Positions 5,464-7,384 of a DNA stretch of 7,384 bases are shown here, one piece after another. The translations under genes were made by a program, and so were the position numbers. Under the pieces are notes generated by a model. It was not told the origin of the DNA, ran no database searches, and was given only the letters and a program-made list of their open reading frames with translations. Source of the DNA: Candidatus Blautia equi. GTDB lineage: Bacteria; Bacillota; Clostridia; Lachnospirales; Lachnospiraceae. Numbering within the stretch: position 1 is the first letter of the stretch; every line of letters starts with the position of its first letter. The DNA is taken from assembly GCA_018064695.1 (NCBI GenBank), contig JAGHUU010000325.1, positions 1 to 7,384 on the forward strand, given 5' to 3'.

Positions 5464-5982
5464 ATGCAGAATCCAGTTGTAACCTTTACCATGGAAAACG
5501 GCGATGTGATCAAAGCAGAGCTTTATCCGGAGATCGCTCCTAACAGCGTAAACAACTTTCTCAGTCTTGTAAATAAAGGATACTATAACGGCCTGATCTT
5601 CCACCGTGTTATCTACGGTTTCATGATCCAGGGCGGATGCCCTGACGGAACCGGAATGGGCGGCCCGGGCTACTCCATCAAAGGCGAGTTCCGCCAGAAC
5701 GGTTTTGACAACAGCTTAAAGCATACCGCAGGCGTTCTCTCCATGGCACGTTCCATGATGCCAAACTCCGCAGGCAGCCAGTTCTTCATCATGCACAAAA
5801 ACGCACCGCATCTTGACGGCGCTTACGCTGCATTCGGAAAAGTCATTGAGGGTATGGATGTGGTAAACAGCATTGCAGAGACCGATACCGACTACCGTGA
5901 CCGTCCGTTAGATGATCAGGTTATGAAGACCGTCACCGCAGAGACCTTCGACGTGGACTATCCGGAACCTGAGAAATGCTGA
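5464..5982 (+). CDS. ppiB: Cyclophilin-type peptidyl-prolyl cis-trans isomerase
   Basis: Catalyses proline peptide-bond isomerisation in protein folding. The 172-aa product has no signal peptide or membrane segment, so it is cytoplasmic. It is a single cyclophilin domain: FHRVI with catalytic R48 (47-51), GFMIQGG with F53, M54 and Q56 (52-58), MARS (95-98), NSAGSQFFI (101-109) and HLDGAYAAFG (116-125). Relative to human CypA, the tryptophan linked to cyclosporin binding is H116 and the active-site histidine is Y121. Such replacements are common in bacterial members and suggest reduced cyclosporin sensitivity. The short acidic tail ends in cysteine. It stands alone between its own promoter and terminator. 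The symbol is assigned by family; orthology to a particular ppiB was not tested. Confidence 0.94.
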   Translation: MQNPVVTFTMENGDVIKAELYPEIAPNSVNNFLSLVNKGYYNGLIFHRVIYGFMIQGGCPDGTGMGGPGYSIKGEFRQNGFDNSLKHTAGVLSMARSMMPNSAGSQFFIMHKNAPHLDGAYAAFGKVIEGMDVVNSIAETDTDYRDRPLDDQVMKTVTAETFDVDYPEPEKC

Positions 5983-6014
5983 TTTTCCTTCCCGGATCAC
6001 ATTAAGGCAAAAAT

Positions 6015-6044
6015 AAAAGCGAGACCCCGTGTCTCGCTTTTTTT
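6015..6044. terminator. Two-way intrinsic terminator between convergent genes
   Basis: A perfect 7-bp stem GCGAGAC/GTCTCGC (6019-6025 and 6031-6037) with loop CCCGT is followed by seven Ts on the plus strand. It is preceded by AAAA and, further out, more As, so the minus-strand transcript also ends in a TTTTATTTTT tract. It can therefore end both the cyclophilin transcript and the yigZ transcript, whose genes face each other across this 83-nt gap. Confidence 0.92.
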
Positions 6045-6065
6045 ATTGCTCTGATTATATAGTCC

Positions 6066-6722
6066 TCAGTGATCGAACAGAAGAGTCTCGCCTTTGGCAG
6101 ATGCATAGTAGAGTTCTTTTTCCTTCTCGAGCTTGGCTCTTCCGTTGGTGCCCTCGGTGATGGCTTTTCGCACTTCGTTCTCCATGGCTAACGGTACCAG
6201 GATGTGCAGCACTACTTTATCTGTATATTCGCTGTCCAGGATGATCAGGGATCTCTCCCCTGCAATGTACTGGATCTTGCCGATTCCGGAATAGTCGGTA
6301 GTAACCTTAAGAGAGAAGCCGTACTTTTTCTCTATAATAGTGCTGGCCTTAAGTCCCTCCTGCACGGATTTGGAATATGCCCGCACAAGACCGCCTGTAC
6401 CAAGCAGCACACCGCCAAAGTATCTGGTCACCACAACGGCCACGTTGTAGATGTTTTCCCCAAGGATCACATCCAGCATAGGGCGGCCGGCTGTGCCTGA
6501 CGGCTCGCCGTCATCGGAAGCCCTGGTCCATTCCCTGTTCATGCCTATGGAATAGGCAAAGCAGTTGTGGGTGGCATTCCAGTATTTCTTTCGCATCTCC
6601 TCTATAAAAGCAAGGGCTTCCTCCTCCGTCTCAACCAGGCGGACGGTGGCGATGAAGCGGGATTTTTTCTCAATGATCTCAGCCTCGTTCCCCTCAAGAA
6701 TCGTCTTATAACTCTCCAGCAT
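6066..6722 (-). CDS. yigZ: YigZ/IMPACT (UPF0029) family protein
   Basis: The 218-aa product has the two-domain layout of the YigZ/YvyE family. The IMPACT N-terminal domain (about 15-125) has KKSRFIATV (19-27), ATHNCFAYSIG (50-60), SDDGEPSGTAGRPML (69-83) and VVVTRYFGGVLLGTGGLVRA (97-116). A smaller DUF1949-type ferredoxin-like domain follows, about 135-190. In eukaryotes IMPACT regulates the Gcn2 kinase; in bacteria the precise role is not established. The fold suggests nucleic-acid or ribosome-related binding, which is inference. The start ATG at 6722 is chosen because GGAGG lies 5 nt upstream. An in-frame TTG four codons earlier contains that same GGAGG and so cannot be the main start. It is a single-gene unit with its own promoter and shared terminator. 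Confidence 0.92.
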   Translation of the reverse strand: MLESYKTILEGNEAEIIEKKSRFIATVRLVETEEEALAFIEEMRKKYWNATHNCFAYSIGMNREWTRASDDGEPSGTAGRPMLDVILGENIYNVAVVVTRYFGGVLLGTGGLVRAYSKSVQEGLKASTIIEKKYGFSLKVTTDYSGIGKIQYIAGERSLIILDSEYTDKVVLHILVPLAMENEVRKAITEGTNGRAKLEKEKELYYASAKGETLLFDH

Positions 6723-6761
6723 AAAAACCTCCAAAACGTCGTCACAAATTCCTTACTGTTC

Positions 6762-6791
6762 ATTGTACCTTCCCCGCTCTCCCCCTGTCAA
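6762..6791 (-). promoter_or_regulatory. Promoter of the yigZ-family gene
   Basis: On the minus strand a perfect TTGACA (6791-6786) is followed after 18 nt by TACAAT (6767-6762), five of six. The spacer is strikingly purine-rich (mostly G and A). Transcription would start near 6755, about 33 nt before the ATG. Confidence 0.75.
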
Positions 6792-6864
6792 CTCCTCTCT
6801 TAAGGCCGGAAACCCTGTAAATCTGTGAACTTTTTAAAATATCCTTTATTTACTTATTTATATT

Positions 6865-6893
6865 TGATATAATAGAACGGATTGTAAAGGAGG
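6865..6893 (+). promoter_or_regulatory. Extended -10 promoter and strong RBS of the penicillin-binding protein gene
   Basis: TGATATAAT (6865-6873) is a perfect extended -10 (TGN-TATAAT). No good -35 is found at 16-18 nt; the upstream stretch 6830-6864 is very A/T-rich and may act like an UP element. Transcription would begin near 6880, leaving a leader of only about 20 nt. It ends in AGGAGG (6888-6893), a full-strength ribosome binding site 6 nt before the ATG at 6900. Confidence 0.65.
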
Positions 6894-6899
6894 AATGAC

Positions 6900-7384
6900 A
6901 TGAATTACGGAAAGAAAATGGCCTTAAAAAAACGTAACGCCTTGATTTCCAGTACATCCATGATTGGAAAAAGCGCCCATGTTTCATTTATAAGGCTCCT
7001 GTTCATATTGCTGATCACACTCTTTGTGGTGGGCGGATGTATGGGAGTAGGTGCAGTAAAGGGCATTATAGATAACGCGCCTGATGTTGACGATATCGAC
7101 ATCATGCCCCTCGGTTACGCCACCTTCCTGTATGACGCCCAGGGCAATCAGCTGAGAAAACTGGCCGCACCGGATTCCAACCGACTTCCGGTTTCCATAG
7201 ACCAGATCCCGCTTGACCTGCAGCACGCAGTGGTTGCCATCGAGGACGAGCGATTCTACGAGCACAACGGCATTGATGCCCGCGGTATTCTCCGTGCTTT
7301 TGTAAACGGTGTTTCCAGCGGCTTCCATTTTTCCGAGGGTGCAAGTACCATTACCCAGCAGCTTCTGAAGAACAACGTCTTCAC
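6900..7384 (+). CDS. Class A penicillin-binding protein, N-terminal part (cut by window end)
   Basis: A bifunctional peptidoglycan synthase of the PBP1A family: a GT51 glycosyltransferase polymerises lipid II outside the membrane, and a downstream transpeptidase domain, not in view, would cross-link. Only 161 complete codons are seen. A basic cytoplasmic N-terminus (1-30) is followed by one membrane segment (about 31-56) and the start of the GT51 domain. Motif 1 is EDERFYEH (115-122), whose first glutamate E115 is the expected catalytic base. Motif 2 is EGASTITQQLLKN (146-158). The start has AGGAGG 6 nt upstream. The frame is open to the last base, so the gene continues beyond 7384. Whether a transpeptidase domain follows, rather than a monofunctional enzyme, is inferred from the N-terminal style. 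Confidence 0.92.
   Translation, partial: MNYGKKMALKKRNALISSTSMIGKSAHVSFIRLLFILLITLFVVGGCMGVGAVKGIIDNAPDVDDIDIMPLGYATFLYDAQGNQLRKLAAPDSNRLPVSIDQIPLDLQHAVVAIEDERFYEHNGIDARGILRAFVNGVSSGFHFSEGASTITQQLLKNNVF

Noticed and set aside
5374..5604. 77-codon N-terminal extension of tsaE reaching into the cyclophilin gene
   Set aside because: It would run antisense through the cyclophilin start and both promoters. The TsaE family begins at 5373, which has its own ribosome binding site.
6792..6864. A/T-rich stretch between yigZ and the penicillin-binding protein gene as a possible riboswitch or small RNA
   Set aside because: No stable hairpin, terminator or recognisable aptamer core is visible; it is better explained as promoter-flanking DNA.
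6984..7328. Minus-strand frame antisense to the penicillin-binding protein gene
   Set aside because: The plus strand here encodes an unmistakable GT51 domain; the antisense frame has no motif support.
1..7384. Possible mobile element, CRISPR array, defence system or toxin-antitoxin genes
   Set aside because: No transposase, integrase, regularly spaced repeats, terminal inverted repeats or small overlapping gene pair of that type is present; almost all sequence is accounted for by conserved housekeeping genes.

Overview
This window looks like a chromosomal housekeeping segment from a low-to-mid GC Firmicute, most likely a gut-type Clostridia/Lachnospiraceae relative. The evidence is strong AGGAGG-type ribosome binding sites before nearly every gene, TTGACA/TATAAT promoters, a standalone ispD, the clostridial gene order tsaE-tsaB-rimI, and a secreted Ig-like protein of a kind common in that family. 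The taxonomic call is inference from sequence style and gene order only. I see no mobile element, CRISPR array, phage gene or toxin-antitoxin pair.

Layout. Positions 1-61 hold the 5' two-thirds of a minus-strand tRNA-Ser(UGA), with a near-consensus promoter at 101-129. A minus-strand gene for a small secreted protein of unknown function (202-939) follows, with its own intrinsic terminator at 151-185. From 5373 down to 1084 lies a compact six-gene minus-strand operon: tsaE, tsaB, rimI, rnz, tsaD, ispD. Gaps are 4 nt, a 4-nt overlap, 39 nt, 10 nt and 14 nt. A cytoplasmic cyclophilin gene (5464-5982, plus strand) diverges from tsaE. The 90-nt gap between them has a palindromic -10 element that can serve both directions. 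The cyclophilin gene converges on a minus-strand yigZ/IMPACT-family gene (6066-6722), with a two-way terminator between them. Finally, a plus-strand class A penicillin-binding protein gene starts at 6900 and runs off the window end. No stretch longer than 300 bases lacks a gene.

How the genes work together. TsaE, TsaB and TsaD are three of the four bacterial proteins that make N6-threonylcarbamoyladenosine (t6A) at position 37 of tRNAs reading ANN codons; the fourth, TsaC/YwlC, is not here. RNase Z trims tRNA 3' ends, and RimI acetylates protein N-termini (classically ribosomal S18). The operon is therefore largely a tRNA-maturation and translation module. IspD, from the MEP isoprenoid pathway, rides at the end. 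The neighbouring tRNA-Ser(UGA) reads UCN codons, so it would not itself be a t6A substrate.

I found no clearly new biological system. The observations most worth a second look are a 15-bp exact repeat that joins the 3' end of the secreted-protein gene to the tRNA promoter, the symmetric divergent promoter, and the secreted protein itself.
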